From Deroplatys truncata (Eukaryota > Arthropoda > Insecta > Mantodea > Mantidae), in NCBI GenBank assembly GCA_030765065.1, contig CM060977.1:160961052-161025051 (forward strand): a stretch of DNA of 64,000 bases. Reading direction: 5' to 3'. Within the stretch, counting starts at the first letter, position 1. Every line of letters begins with the position of its first letter. Under the pieces are notes generated by a model. The model was not told where the DNA came from, searched no databases, and worked only from the letters and a program-made list of their open reading frames with translations. This document shows positions 22,787-35,012 of the stretch, piece after piece. Made by a program: the position numbers and the translations under genes.

Positions 22787-23385
22787 AAACAAGGGGAACA
22801 TAGTAGGCCTTAAGCGATAGTCAAATATTTTTAGAATTGGTCGCTATGTGTAAAATGTAATTCTCTTTGTATGTCAAGAACATAAAAAGGAACAACGAAT
22901 TCTCATTTGAGAAAAAGTGTATTGGAAAATTCAAAAATATAACAAGGAATATCTCGAAAATGGTACACTTTATGACACATATTGTGCGTTTTAACGGGAT
23001 CTACATTTTCTATGTAGTAAAATGTTGTCTATCTCTTGCGGTTTACCAGTTATGCAAAAGTCGTTCAAAATGAAGAGTACTTTTGGGGACATCCCCAGAA
23101 AATTCAAGATATACATTTTATTTTCCATAATATGTCTTAAACATATGATACTTTAATCAAAATCGTTAGAGTCGTTTTTGAGAAAATTAAAATTTTCGAA
23201 AAATGCTCCATGTAAGGGGTGGTTTGGGGTGGGGGTATTTTCTTGGAAACTTTCATGTCGCATCCCTGAAACATATTGAACCTAAATACCTTGGTGTTTA
23301 TCCGACTTTTCGTTTTTGAGTTATGCTGTTCACAGACAGACAAGACATACACACGGACATGTTTCCAAAAATGCTTTATTTTTTA
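22787..23385 (+). repeat. HX repeat, both ends missing
   Basis: Forward-strand HX beginning at the AAGGGGAACATAGTAGGC segment and running to ...GTTTCCAAAAATGCTT. It is fused on both sides to reverse-strand HX pieces. Confidence 0.8.
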
Positions 23386-23613
23386 TGTCCTGGACATACA
23401 AAGAGAACGTAATGTTCCACATAGCAACCAGCTCTTAAAATATTTGACTATCGCTTAAAGCCTACCATATTCCCCTTGCACCTACAAGAAAATTAGCAAT
23501 AAGATAAAGTCTGCAAATGTTTATCTCGATTAACATGAAGTAGATGGAGAATAAGCGTTTCTAAATATAGTTTGTACAAAAGTAGAGAAAGTCTTGTGAG
23601 TGTAACACATCAG
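23386..23613 (-). repeat. HX repeat, 5' part
   Basis: Reverse-strand 5' quarter of HX, ending at the complement of the HX terminus (ACACATCAGAA). Third member of the minus/plus/minus cluster. Confidence 0.85.
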
Positions 23614-24274
23614 AATTTTTTCACTTCCTTTTCTTACCTTCTTTTTGCGAGAAGGTACGCTGCCTAGTACATATATGGTTAATCTGGAGGGAGTCATAAA
23701 AACGGTAACATTTGCTATTCCGAGAACTGTCGATTGAATATATCGATAGCGAGCTATGAACACCGCTTAGAGTAGGTCAGTTGAACCTGTAGCAAGGTAA
23801 TGGTGAGCGACAAATTTGTGTTCTGAATTAATGAACACGTATTAGAGGCGAGCCGCCGCGGCAGGCATTTATCTCCCATATCGACACATGGTGCGGGTCT
23901 AGAATTATTAAGTGTTATCACTTGCTCTCGCACTTAATGTTGCACGTGGTGCTACTGTGGACCTGGTGCCATACAGTTTAAAACATTGTTAATGAAGGTA
24001 CACGCCCACATAGGAGAGAATGTCACAACTTCAACAACTACCAGTAAAAGCAACAAAACTTTCCCTATTGTTGATGTACCTACTTTTTGGCGTTAATAGG
24101 TGTCAGAGCAGAATTTAATGCCGCTATTATCGTCGTTGAAACCTATGGTTCATGACCATGAGGTCACGGACTCAACCGCCTTTGTTAATTGAGCCCCAGA
24201 TTCAAGTACCGCTGTAACCTTAATGTGTGCGAGAGCGGACTGATAAGTCAGTGACTTTTTAAAGAAAATATTAA
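23614..24274. other. no recognisable feature
   Basis: About 660 bp without a supported frame or repeat match. Confidence 0.5.
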
Positions 24275-25112
24275 TTTTTACTTTCTCTACTACGTATAGT
24301 AAGTATGGAAAGTATTGTATTCCACCCAAAAATTTGATACCGAGATTTCACCGGAAATACATGTTTTGAGACCACCTGAATCCAAAAAAAAACATTTTTG
24401 GAAACGTCCGTGTGTGTGTCTGTGAACAGCATAACTCAGAAACGAACAGTCGGATAAACACCAAACTTGGTATTTAGGTTCGGTATCTTCCAGAGATGCG
24501 ACACGAAGGTTTTCAAGAAAATCCCCCCACCCCAGATTACCCTTTACATGGAACATTTTTCGAAAATTTTAATTTTCTCAAAAATGACTAGATTTTGATT
24601 AAAATATCATATATTTAAGATATTTTTATGACAAATGAAATATATATCCCGTATTTTCTAGGGATGTCTCCAAAAGTATTCTTCATTGTGAACGACTTTT
24701 GCATAACTGGTAAACCATAAGAGATACACAAAATGTTACTGCACAAAAAATGTAGACCGGGTTAAAATACACCATTTATGTCATACACATTTTTTTTGAT
24801 GAGTGAGCTATTTTCGAGATATTGCTTGTTATTCCCTTAAATTTTCCAATGCTTATACTTTTTCTCAAATTCGTTATTCATTTTTTTATGTCCTGGACAT
24901 GCAAAGAGAATGAAATGCGGTACATAGCAACCAGCTCTTAAAAGATTTGACTATCGCTTAAAACCTACCATATTCCCCTTGCATCTACAAGAAAATTAGC
25001 AATAAGATTAACATCTCGATATCTCGATTAACATGAAGCATACGGAGAATAAGTGTTTGTAAAAATAGTTTGTACAAGAGTAGAGAAAGTCATGTGAGTG
25101 TTACACATCAGA
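24275..25112 (-). repeat. HX-A repeat, full length
   Basis: Complete reverse-strand copy with both termini. The microsatellite is short here (GTGTGTGTCTGTG). Confidence 0.92.
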
Positions 25113-25664
25113 ATTTTTTTCTCGCGTTGCTGCAATAGTACCTAGTAGTATTAGAAGAGAGTGCTTATTTAAAGTTGCTTCTTTTTATTTTCACTTTTTC
25201 TTTTAGCTTCATTTATATGCATGAATATCCATATTGGGCTCTTTACTAGTTTGAGTGACTCATTTGCATAAGTGCTGGCTTTCTAGGTCCAAGGTTGCAA
25301 ATTTATCCCGATTTAGAACTAGGACGTTGAAATGTGCTTAAATTCGACATCCTCATGCCAGCAGTTTTATGGTCATTTAATAAAACTCCTGAAATACAAA
25401 ATTTGTCAAGATTCTAGCACACGCAACGCTACATGGCCTTGGTGGTTCATAGTGTTATTAAATAAACTTAACTCAAATAGTTTTACTACTTCTGTCCACT
25501 TTTGGTCTCTTTAGTTGACAACACTGCAGAAGTACAAGCACTCTTTTCTGTCCTGCCCCGAGAAAGCTAGCTCCAAAAAAGTCTTGCACAGAAACATAAC
25601 GGGTACATTTGCTTAGCTCCTAGCGATGATAGTATACTATTCGTTTAAACGGTATCTATTATGA
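25113..25664. other. no recognisable feature
   Basis: About 550 bp without a supported gene. Confidence 0.5.
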
Positions 25665-26020
25665 TTATTATTATTCATTGCAACGAACCCTTGTAGGAAT
25701 GTGCAAAGTACTTAGATGCTTTTCTTTCTTTTCCTTTGAATCTACAATTCTGTCATTCTTTGGCTGTTGGCTTTCTTTCTCTCGTCTGTCCATGTTGTTC
25801 CAGATTGTTTCTTCAGTTTGTCCTGTTGGTCAACTTGCCACTTATGCACTTTGATTCTAAAGATATCTCTGTTTAGGATATCTTTTTGCGTAAATCCTAC
25901 CTATTTTTTACTCTACCTATTTATCTTATAGTCTCTGCTTATGCTTTACTTCTATTTTCGTAGAATTCCATTATTTGCTTTGTGAGCGATTTTAGTTATA
26001 ATAATTATCATTATAACTTT
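25665..26020 (-). mobile_element. LINE 3' tail (WTDERKKA-type reverse transcriptase C-terminus)
   Basis: The reverse strand encodes the degenerate C-terminal end of a non-LTR reverse transcriptase, with ILNRDIFRIKVHKWQVD-like and TTWTDERKKANSQRM-like blocks, followed by a 3' UTR and an (AATAATAAT)-type tail near 25665. The same segment, interrupted by an LTR, is at 55.2-56.4 kb. Only the tail is present, and frame breaks occur. Confidence 0.7.
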
Positions 26021-26027
26021 ATTATCA

Positions 26028-27295
26028 CAAGGGCTATCCCAGAAGTACCCGAGCTAACAAAGAAAACACAACAATATTGGAAAAAAACATATTATTTCTC
26101 TACATAGTCTTCTTTCAGCTCGATACACTTTTCCCAGCGTTGTTCGATACCCTGTTTATAGTGAGAACCACCGGGTTCTGCAAAATAACCACCAACTGCA
26201 GACTCCACCTCTTCATTGTTGGCAAATCTTTTGCCACCAAGCCATTTCCTCAACTTTGGAAATAGAAAATAATCAGGGGGGCTAAGTCGGGCGATTAGGG
26301 TGCATGAGGAAGCAATTCGAACTTTAAACTCATTGATTTTGGCCATGGCGATAATGTATGTGTGAACTGGTGCATTGTCTTGATGAAACAAAGCTTTCTT
26401 TTCCACTAAATGCGGTCATTTTTGCTTGATTTCATCATTCAAAAGCTACAATAAGTTTACATAATACTCGCCATTGATTGCTTTTCATTTCTGAAGATAA
26501 TCAATGAAAATCATTCCACACACATTCCAAAATACTGACGCCATGACCTTGCCTGCAAATGGAACTGTCTTACCTTCTCTGGAGCCGACTTTTCCCTTTC
26601 AATCCACTGTATTGGCTGTTCCTTCGTCTCAGGTGTTTCATCCATGGTTATGAATCGACACATAAACCCGGCTTTATTGCAGCGAAACATCGCCAAACAC
26701 TCGACTGAAACATCTTCACGATGCTGCTTTTGTTCCATTGTGAGTAAGCGCGGCTCTCATCGTACGCATAGCTTACTCGTGTCTAAATTTTCAGTTAGTG
26801 TGCAATGTACAGCACCTTTTGAAATGCCTACGATGTCTGCTAGCTCGCGCACTTCCAGTTGATGGTGATCCAATACCATTTTGTGGATTTTCTTCACAGT
26901 TTCTGGCGTGGTCACCTCATTTGGTCGACCACTGCGATGTTCGTCTTGGCAGCTCGTACGGCCTCGCTTAAACTCTGCCACCGAATATTTTATTGTTGTA
27001 AACAAAGCAGTAGACTCCCCCAGAGTAGAATCTAGCTCAGTTTTAATATTAGTGTCTTGGACTAAGACCTTTCAAATGAATGTATTGTATCCAATAACGA
27101 TGACCAGTTTTATCCATGTTTACAAATTCCTTGAGAGCGTTCGCTATTAATGGCTGTCAAACAATTACTAAACGACGTAGCATCATCAAACTTCAGATTT
27201 AAGCTTTATAAGGTTTTACTTTCTAACATAGTCATGTGTTTGAAACAATAAACACTATCTATACATCAGGTCGGGTACTTCTGGGACTGCCCTCG
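26028..27295 (-). mobile_element. mariner element, full length (copy B)
   Basis: A 1268-bp element. The terminal repeats read CAAGGGCTATCCCAGAAGTA on the left and, as complement, CGAGGGCAGTCCCAGAAGTA on the right; TA follows the right end. It contains a complete-length but broken mariner transposase. Same subfamily as the deleted copy A at 20.0 kb. Confidence 0.93.
26092..27117 (-). pseudogene. mariner transposase pseudogene
   Basis: Start ATG complementary to 27115-27117. Blocks in order: N-terminal helix-turn-helix region with frameshift (27117-27005); KVRELADIV-like second helix-turn-helix (27005-26757); MEQKQHREDVSVECL linker; FITMDET with the first catalytic Asp (about 26640); a damaged central part; LFHQDNAPVHT with the second Asp (about 26385); and LSPPDYFLFPKLRKWLGG with the third Asp, giving the DD34D signature of mariner. 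At least three frameshifts or stops separate these. About 342 codons, the normal mariner length. Confidence 0.92.
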
Positions 27296-27297
27296 TA

Positions 27298-27927
27298 TTA
27301 TTATTAATGCTCGATGACCCAGAAAATGACGTGGATCTGAAAAACGTGTTCAGCTTTTCAATGTGATACTGAAATGTGGTAGGGCGTTGTCTTGCGTAAA
27401 CATAAAATTCGCTCTTTCATTATTGCAACTTCTGTATCATAATAATAGCAACAGTCGTGTTTACACAACCTATGAGGCAAAGAAAATGATAGGCAGGCGC
27501 AGCAAGAGAAGCGGGTCAAAGGTTGTGCTTGAGTTGCAACACAAGAACTGCCCTCCTGGTGCTGTAACAAGGACGTCTGTTGATCGGTAGTTCATTGCCC
27601 ATCTTCAATGAAAATGATACAGTAACGGAAGTGATGTGAAACCACAGCAGACACTGATTTATTCATCAGATAAACAAGACTGGCTTAAATATACACCGAG
27701 TTATGTATTCACATGTGCTTACATCTCCGCGCAAGCTCAAACTTAACACAGTTTAATATGTCTAAAAATCAACACTTAATAGAATTATTTATCCATTGTA
27801 CATACGTAAACAAAAGCATTGTGAGGGAATGTTTTCTGGAAACACCTTATTCATTTATTGTGAAAACGTTTGCCGTTTCTGTATATCCAAACTGTTTAGA
27901 CTCTTTCCCAAAACAGTTTTATCCATT
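27298..27927. other. no recognisable feature
   Basis: About 630 bp between the mariner and an LTR. Short frames on both strands overlap and are not supported. Confidence 0.45.
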
Positions 27928-28909
27928 TGAGGCAGTATTTTTAACACTTAAATAATTTCAGTCTAATTATATAATATGTAAATTCAATAACAGCCCGCCT
28001 TGAAGCAATATGCGTATGTAATAATTTGTAAAATGTATGTAACAGTCATTGCATATGGTTATATTATTGTGTACATGTTCAATAATGTTATATGAATGTA
28101 TTACGTCATTTAATAATGTAGGAGCTGTGAGAATAATAGGTTAAAAGTTGCTAACAATGAGGTAACAATGAGGTAACCTTGAGGCAATAATGAATTTGAA
28201 AGTTTAAATGCTACTAGTCATTATTAGAGCAACAATAGTGTAAATTTTGAGACAGTTTAAAAATAGCCAATCAACAACCAGAAAAAGCTTTAGTTAAATG
28301 AAGATATTCTATTGGATTAGGAATAGCCAATCAGAGACTTTAAATACAGAAATTTACAAGTTTAGGCGGTTTAAATCAATTCAGTTGCCTGTAGACAGTG
28401 TTCCTAACCGGACGCGAGACCCGTACTCGAGAAGTGTAATACGTATTCGTGTGAGACGAAAAATAGTTTACGTGTTAAAAATTGCAAGTAATTCATAAAA
28501 GAATCTCACAGCTCTTTATATCAGTGAAGTGTTAATTAAATCGTGTCAAGCATTAATAAAAGGAGTGAAGTAAAATTATAAGCCTACATTCTTGTTGCAC
28601 CACAACCCTGCTAAGAGAAACGTGTCTCTAACAATAATACTGACGCAGCCGAGGCAAACATAAATATATAATATTTAAAGAAACAGTCAAATTACAAAGT
28701 TAATATTTTTTTTAAACTTGGGGCAAAGGCCACCTGAAAGTACATTTGGGGCGAAGGCTACTGGAAACTGTTTACTATACGTGCGGTTGCAATTACTACA
28801 AGTTCGGCTCCCCAACAGTTGAAATATAATACAACTCCTTCAATACAAACAATTTCTCAAATTGAAGCCCAAAGCGTGGTAAAAATAACGTAACAAACCA
28901 TATTTCTCA
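27928..28909 (+). mobile_element. solo LTR, LTR family B
   Basis: 982 bp, TG...CA, flanked by CATT on both sides (27924-27927 and 28910-28913). Forward orientation by the criterion that CCAAT-type motifs (AATAGCCAATCA, 28261-28330) precede the AATAAAA signal near 28555. It begins TGAGGCAGTATTTTTAAC. No internal retrotransposon sequence on either side. Confidence 0.9.
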
Positions 28910-28913
28910 CATT

Positions 28914-29825
28914 TGTAATTTTAATGCAAACACTGCTTGCCAACTTATCCGAATAGGTACACTGCTTCCATAACTGGTCTGTTACACTACACTAGGAATA
29001 TTACCTTAGCTGTTTTATCGAAATGCGAAATTCTTGAAACAGAAAAGTATTGATCAAGTGTGTTACGAAATGTTGGTCGTGCCCGGCAATAAGGATCTCA
29101 ATGTATATTCTAACCTCATGAACAGGTATTGTACAAAATGATAGCGTAGATCAGCGAAGAAAAAGCAGAAAGAGGAATGAGAGGAGGAGAGAATGAAAAC
29201 AACAAAACAAATTTAGATCGGTACTGAAGAAGACACTAATTCCGAAATACGAAGGAGTTTAAAATTAAACCACTATACAAGTTTTAATTTTTAAATAAAT
29301 TTTTTTCCATGTTTTAGATTTAAAAACCTGTGTTTTGTACTATATAAATAAGATGTTAATTTATACGTATAATACAAATAAATCTTCCTTGATAAGATTT
29401 TATATATTTAAAAGGTTATATATTTATTTAGGTTCTTATTATGCTTTTTATAAATGTTTATGCAGGATGAGGTATTTACAACTATCACCATAAATATCTT
29501 TTATACTTTAAATGATATCAATGAACAGTTTTCACTACACTAAAGGACATACAAGAGCTAAACTCACTAGCCTATACAGAATTATTATTGATCAATAAAA
29601 GGGGTATTTTGAGTGCAAGGTTTTATATTTTAAATTGAATAATAATCTTAAGTGCATCAGAAATTAAACTAAATAAGTTAGTAAAATGGTGGCATTTATT
29701 GCATATTTTTAGTGCGCAGAGTTACAGACTAAATTGATATTGAAATTTTAAGTAGTTTAAAGCAGCCTCGAATCATATATTTAACGAAAGAAGACCTACT
29801 AAGATGTAAATATACACATAGCTTT
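28914..29825. other. AT-rich, no recognisable feature
   Basis: Over 900 bp of AT-rich sequence with no supported frame or repeat match. Confidence 0.5.
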
Positions 29826-30185
29826 TTAGGAAGGGATCTCCAGTAGCTGGAGCACAGTACCGCACTAAAGCCATAGTGGGCCCTCTGTGCTTCCAACGTG
29901 AGGGAGGAAGTGATCTAGGGGAGATCTGAAGGGCGACCAGATCAGACGAAGATGTATGCTAGCAAGTATAGGATCCCTAACGATAACATGACACTAATCC
30001 TGACGACAGCTAGTCCTGCATTAGCCCCCACAACCTGGGGTTCCCGGGTGTAGACGAGACAACTGCTAGGAAGAAAGCGGATCCAAGTAGTCTCGCCAAG
30101 CGCGAGGTAGAAATCTTCCCATAGTGCAAATTCCACCGTTTTGTCGCCGTCGCCTGGTCCTACAACTTGTGCCAAATTGACTCTC
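29826..30185 (-). repeat. SINE family 1, 3' part
   Basis: Shares CACTAAAGCC...GTGCTTCCAACGTGA, GGGCGACCAGATC and GGATCCCTAACG with the copy at 18.8 kb, and CCGTCGCCTGGTCCTACAAC with those at 2.85 and 63.55 kb. The tRNA-like head is missing. Confidence 0.7.
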
Positions 30186-30924
30186 CCCCGGAGAAATCTA
30201 CTCCAGGCGACTACGGGCTCCACTAAAGGAAGGTTGACGTCTCCGTGAAAAATAGTGAAATGAGTAGGGTGATGCTTTGCAAAGGAGACGTCAAGACCAA
30301 GAAGAGAGGGCACAGTTAATTTGATTCACGTAGTACGTCGGCGAATGTGGCCGTCGACTGTGCAGGCGCTGATTCAGTCCCAGCTCTGCTCACCGTGCAG
30401 TGGACGAAAGTGAAGTTAGTCTTTCTTCGACGGTGATGAATTTCACGAGGAAAACAGCAGGGCAACGTTTAGAGAGAAAGCATTGCGGATAGTATTTCGA
30501 AATTCCTTTTCGGTTTAACTTATTCAAAATTATCTTTAGTAGTTATTAACTGGAAATGATTGATCGTGCGAAATATTGACTTATTGGTGTTGTAAACTTT
30601 AAATATATAGGTAAATGTGAGAGCAGAAAGCAAGTATGTAATAATTGTAATTTATTTCAATGAATTGAAGCCGTAAAGAATTGAAAGGAATTGTGTAAGA
30701 ATAAGGGTTTCTGAAATTGCAATCATGTATTTAATAGAAGTGTAAACTTATTAAATGAAAGAAATTCGTTTTATTAATTAATTTATGTAAAATATTGTCA
30801 AGTAGTAATCTGCCATCATTCCCACTTTAATCCACTTCCTCTTGGGAAAGAAGCACACGTTTCAAACTCTGAAAAAAATGAGGTGAAACAGATGAAAACA
30901 AATGATGAGTAGGAAATGATGGAC
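30186..30924. other. no recognisable feature
   Basis: 30186-30480 is richer in GC than its surroundings and may belong to an unrecognised repeat. The rest is AT-rich. No supported gene. Confidence 0.4.
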
Positions 30925-31085
30925 AGGACAGGAAATTCATGACAAAGGAGAATCACCTCAGCATTCGCCTACCAATCCGGGAAACCACGAAAGAAACCCA
31001 TGGTCAGATTGGCCGGCTCGGCGGGAATCAAACCCAGGACCTCCCGAATGCGGAACAATCTCACTCGATCACTTGGCGTTGTACG
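30925..31085 (-). repeat. SINE family 1, head region
   Basis: The reverse strand carries the conserved segment with GGTTTCTTTCGTGGTTTCCC, ATGGG and GGAGGTCCTGGGTTTGATTC (B-box region), followed by part of the head. The A-box end is degraded. Confidence 0.7.
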
Positions 31086-31277
31086 AGTACTTCAGATGCG
31101 TTCTCAACATTCTTTTTTCTTTTTCATTCTACTTCTTTTTATGTCTCATTTATATGTTACGTTTAACATCTCAAGTCATGTCGGCGGCTTTATCTCTGAT
31201 ACAGTTGATCATCGACAATGAAGTTACTCCTTCACTGTTGTGATAATACTTCAGTTTGTATTACTTTTGGGTATTTG

Positions 31278-31395
31278 CATAAGCATTACATTCACACACC
31301 CATTCATACTTCGAGACCCGCGGAAGGATGGGGAGTAATCCTGGCTGAAGAAAAATTCCCACTCTCCAGCCGAGAATCAAACACTGCACCTGTGG
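31278..31395 (-). repeat. SINE family 3 fragment
   Basis: Reverse strand similar to the middle of SINE family 3: a B-box-like TTTGATTCTCGGC, then GGGAATTTTTCTTCAGCCA and ACTCCCCATCC. Compare 32.25-32.40 and 39.61-39.75 kb. Both ends are lost. Confidence 0.55.
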
Positions 31396-31541
31396 ATTTA
31401 AAGACTAGTATGCTAATCATCAAACGCAAAGACAGTATATGTTGTATTATATCTTCCGTTCAGATATTTAGTAGGAATTTTAGGAAAGAGTCCTAAAAAT
31501 CGTACAGTTTTAGTAGGATCCCCATATAAACTTCTCTTTAA

Positions 31542-32698
31542 TTTTTACTTTCTCTATTAAATACCGAAATTTCACCGGAAATACATGTTTTGAGACACCT
31601 GAATCCCCAAAAAAGCATTTTTAGAAAAAGGTCCGTGTGTGTGTGTTTGTGAACAGCATTACTTAAAAACGAAAAGTCGGATAAATACCAAACTTGGTAT
31701 TTGAGTTTAGTATTTTCCAAGGATGGGACACGAAAATTTTCAAGAAAATCTCTCATCCCAACTACCCTTTACATATAAGTCATGTAAAGTGATTCATGTT
31801 ATAAAAATAATGAAAAATCAACATTTTTATAAAATCTTGAATTTCTAAGAACTGTCTTTAACGATATTTGTTAAAATGCAATATATTAAATATATTTACA
31901 TTACAAATAAAAGGTATATCTTGAATTTTCTGAGAACAGCCTGTGAAGACCACTTCAGTTGGAAGAAATTTTGTATAATCTTGTACAACTGCTAAATGTT
32001 AGTGATGGATGAAAGCGTACTATACAAAAAATGTAGATCTCTTTAAAACATACAATTTTCTTCAAATAAGCTTTTTGTGGCATAAACCGTTTCTGAGATA
32101 TCCATTATTAAAGGTTCGAATTTCTTTAGTTCCATTTGCCTTTAACTGCATTGGTTTTATCTGAGGCCTTTTCTTTGGAACTTATTGCCTATTGGCAATG
32201 GTGTTAACTCGCGTAACTCTTATCGTTGGGTTTCTTGCACTTTGGTTTTTAATTAGTATATCATACACACATTCACACTCTCGTTCATACTTGTAGACTC
32301 TGGGGAGGATAAGGAATAACCTTGGCTAGAGAAAAATTCCCATCCCCCAGGCGGCAGTCGAACCCGGGACCCCGAGTACAACAGGCAGGTGCCAGCCAGT
32401 TTCGAGCTGTTCATTACTTGGTCATTCTTTAAAACCCTTTCAGCATTCAGTTGTTTCTCGCGATTGCATGGAAAAGTATGGATGTTTAAGGTCAGCGTAT
32501 AGCGTCCAGTTCTTAAACATTTGACTATCGCTGTTCTCTTTGAATCTGTAACGAAATGTATAATGTTGCTATTTCTGCAAAGGTTTATTTGGATTAAAAT
32601 GTAGTATATAGAAAAATAAGCTTGAGTAAAAATAGTTTGCATACTCACTAATAAATTATAGAGGTAGAGAAGGTCATATGAGTGTATCACATCAGATT
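31542..32698 (-). repeat. HX-B repeat, split by a SINE
   Basis: Reverse-strand copy with both HX termini (TTTTTACTTTCTCTATTA at 31543 and the 5' terminus at 32690). It lacks the 3' palindrome core. The interior matches HX-B at 17.4 and 52.5 kb. SINE family 3 (32130-32396) is inserted in it. Confidence 0.85.
32130..32396 (-). mobile_element. SINE family 3
   Basis: tRNA-derived: the reverse strand has GGGTCCCGGGTTCGACTGCC (B box) near 32355 and GCACCTGCCTGTTGTAC just before it. The body GGGAATTTTTCTCTAGCCAA and the 3' segment ACCATTGCCAATAGGCAATA also occur in the copy at 39.6 kb. The A-box end is clipped. It interrupts an HX-B copy whose sequence resumes with GTTCATTACTTGGTCATT. Confidence 0.75.
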
Positions 32699-33370
32699 TT
32701 TTATAATTTAAATACAAACTATTTTCATGTCAGCATTCGTGGATGTTGACATGTTCTCTCGTCAACATGCCGATATGCTGTTTCATTACATACATTACCG
32801 CGCAGTTTGCATTGTGTAAGCCTTCCCAAATGAGAAGGATGTTCTGTAAATTTGTAAGACCTCCTAAGTTTTATTTGCTTTTAATTGTAGCTTTTGAAAT
32901 GTCTTAATTTGTGAAGATATCTTAGGCAAACGTGGTATTTCCATGCGCATGCCGATGGGTCTGAGAGGTTTTAAGAAGTTTCAGTTCCTGGCGATAAATT
33001 TAAAATAAACCTTTAGTCGAGTTGCCAATAACGCATTAAAGGCTTAATAAGCTGGATTAAAATTGTGATGTCCGGTGTGAAGTTAAACACCGGTCTCCGC
33101 ATAACAAGCGAGGGCTTAAAGCAGCACACTACGCAGCAATTGTTTGGAATAAGAGTCTATAAACACGTATTTCGGACACTGCCCTGGATTCTATTACATT
33201 TATATTACGCTTCTGGTGGTAATACAAATTAAATAAAAATAGTTGCGTTTTATGACATCCGCAGCCATTCCCTTTATGTCTTAAGGGTGGCTTGATTGTA
33301 CGGTGATATAGCACGAATGAACTGAAAACTCTTTAGACGATAAGCAAACTGAAGAACAAAATCGAGGATA
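32699..33370. other. no recognisable feature
   Basis: About 670 bp without supported features. Confidence 0.5.
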
Positions 33371-33375
33371 AGCAT

Positions 33376-33945
33376 AACACATTATGGTATAGAATTATGG
33401 AGAAGCGCCAGTATTTCTAACATGAATAGGGTTTTAGTCTTACAGAACAAATGTTTACGATGTATATATGGTGTAACAAACACAGACTCGTGTAGAAATG
33501 TTTTCAGAGAAAATCAACTTCTTACTGTGGTAGGATTAGATCTGTATAAGGTAATAGTTATTGCAATAGAGAAAGAAACTAATGGGTTATGTAACAGTAT
33601 GCTTTATAGCCATGATACTAGAGGTAAGGACAATTATCACAGAGATCAAGTTAACCTCAAATCTACGTGTAAGGATCCGTTAATCAAAGGACTGACTTTA
33701 TACAATAAACTACCAATGACTGTTAAATTACACAAAGGAAAGAGATTTAAAAGCGAACTTAAAACATACCTAACACATAAATGTTTATATAGGTTAGACG
33801 AACTTTAGATTATTATGTAAATAGAAATATATTGCACAGAAATCTGAAAGTGTAAATACTATGTACTATACAATAGGTGAAAATTGTAAATGTAGATTCC
33901 TTGACAATGTCTGAAACTTGTATAAGTCTATGGACAATAAAACAC
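33376..33945 (+). mobile_element. CR1/Jockey-like LINE, 3' tail with intact C-terminal frame
   Basis: Open frame from about 33376 to the stop at 33806-33808. It encodes the C-terminal end of a non-LTR reverse transcriptase: THYGIELWRSAS, then VLQNKCLRCIYGV, FRENQLLTVVGLDLYKV, HDTRGKDNYHRDQ, PLIKGLTLYNKLP and a terminal YLTHKCLYRLDEL. These are the post-RT motifs of CR1/Jockey-type LINEs; the catalytic RT and endonuclease are absent (5' truncation). A ~135-bp 3' UTR ends with CAATAAAA near 33945. There are no stops within the fragment, so it is relatively recent. Confidence 0.8.
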
Positions 33946-34107
33946 TCCTCCAGCGAAAACGTCGCTCTAGTGTGTGGAATACGAATTATCCAAAGAGCAG
34001 TGTAACTTGATTTTTCCAATCTTCGGTTTTTATCGTGTTTTCTTTCTTCGTATCTTTTTCGTATACTATATGATATTTTTAGGCTTTTGTTTTCTATTTT
34101 CTCCAAG

Positions 34108-34965
34108 TTTTTACTTTCTCTACTACGTATAGTAAGTAGGGGAAGTATTGTATTCGACCCAAACATTCGATACCGAGATTTCACTGGAAATACATGTTTT
34201 GAGACTCCCTGAATCCAAAAGAAACATTTTTGGAAACATGTCCGTGTGTGTGTGTGTGTGTGTGTCTGTGTGTCTGTGAACAGCATAACTCAGAAACGAA
34301 CAGTCGGATAAACACCAAACTTGGTATTTAGGTTCAGTATCTTCCAGAGATGCGACACGAAGATTTTCAAGGAAATCCCCCCACCCCAGATTACCCTTTA
34401 CATGGAACATTTTTCGTAAATTTTAATTTTCTCAAAAATGGCTCTAACGATTTTGATGAAAATATTATATATTTAAGATATTTTATGACAAAAGAAATGT
34501 ATATCTCCAATTTTCTGGGAATGTCTCCAAAAGTATTCTTCATTGTGAACGACTTCTGCATAACTGGCAAACCATAAGAGATAGACAAAATTTTACTACA
34601 CAAAAAATGTAGATCGCGTTAAAATACAAAATTTATGTCATATACATTTTTTTGTTGAATGAACCATTTTCGAGATATTGCTTGTTATTCCCTTAAATTT
34701 CCCAATACTTATAACTTTTCTCAAACCCGTTATTAATTTTTTTTGTCCTGGTAATGCAAAGATAATGGAATACTGCACATAGCAACCAGCCTTAAAATAT
34801 TTGACTATCGCTTAAAATCTACCAATTCCCCTTGCATCTACAAGGAAATTAGCAATAAGATTAACATCTCCATATCTCGATTAACATGAAGCATACGGAG
34901 AATAAGCGTTAGTAAAAATAGATTGTACAAGAGTAGAAAAAGTCATGTGAGTGTAACTCATCAGA
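34108..34965 (-). repeat. HX-A repeat, full length
   Basis: Complete reverse-strand copy with an expanded (GT)n microsatellite at 34245-34267. Both termini present. Confidence 0.92.
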
Positions 34966-35012
34966 TTTTTTTGAGAAACGTTCAAGTTTAGCCAGGATCT
35001 AAAGCAAATATC

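Noticed and set aside
33813-34286. 157-codon reverse-strand ORF
   Set aside because: It fuses the HX coding-like segment with the LINE 3' UTR across a repeat boundary; no protein function is implied.
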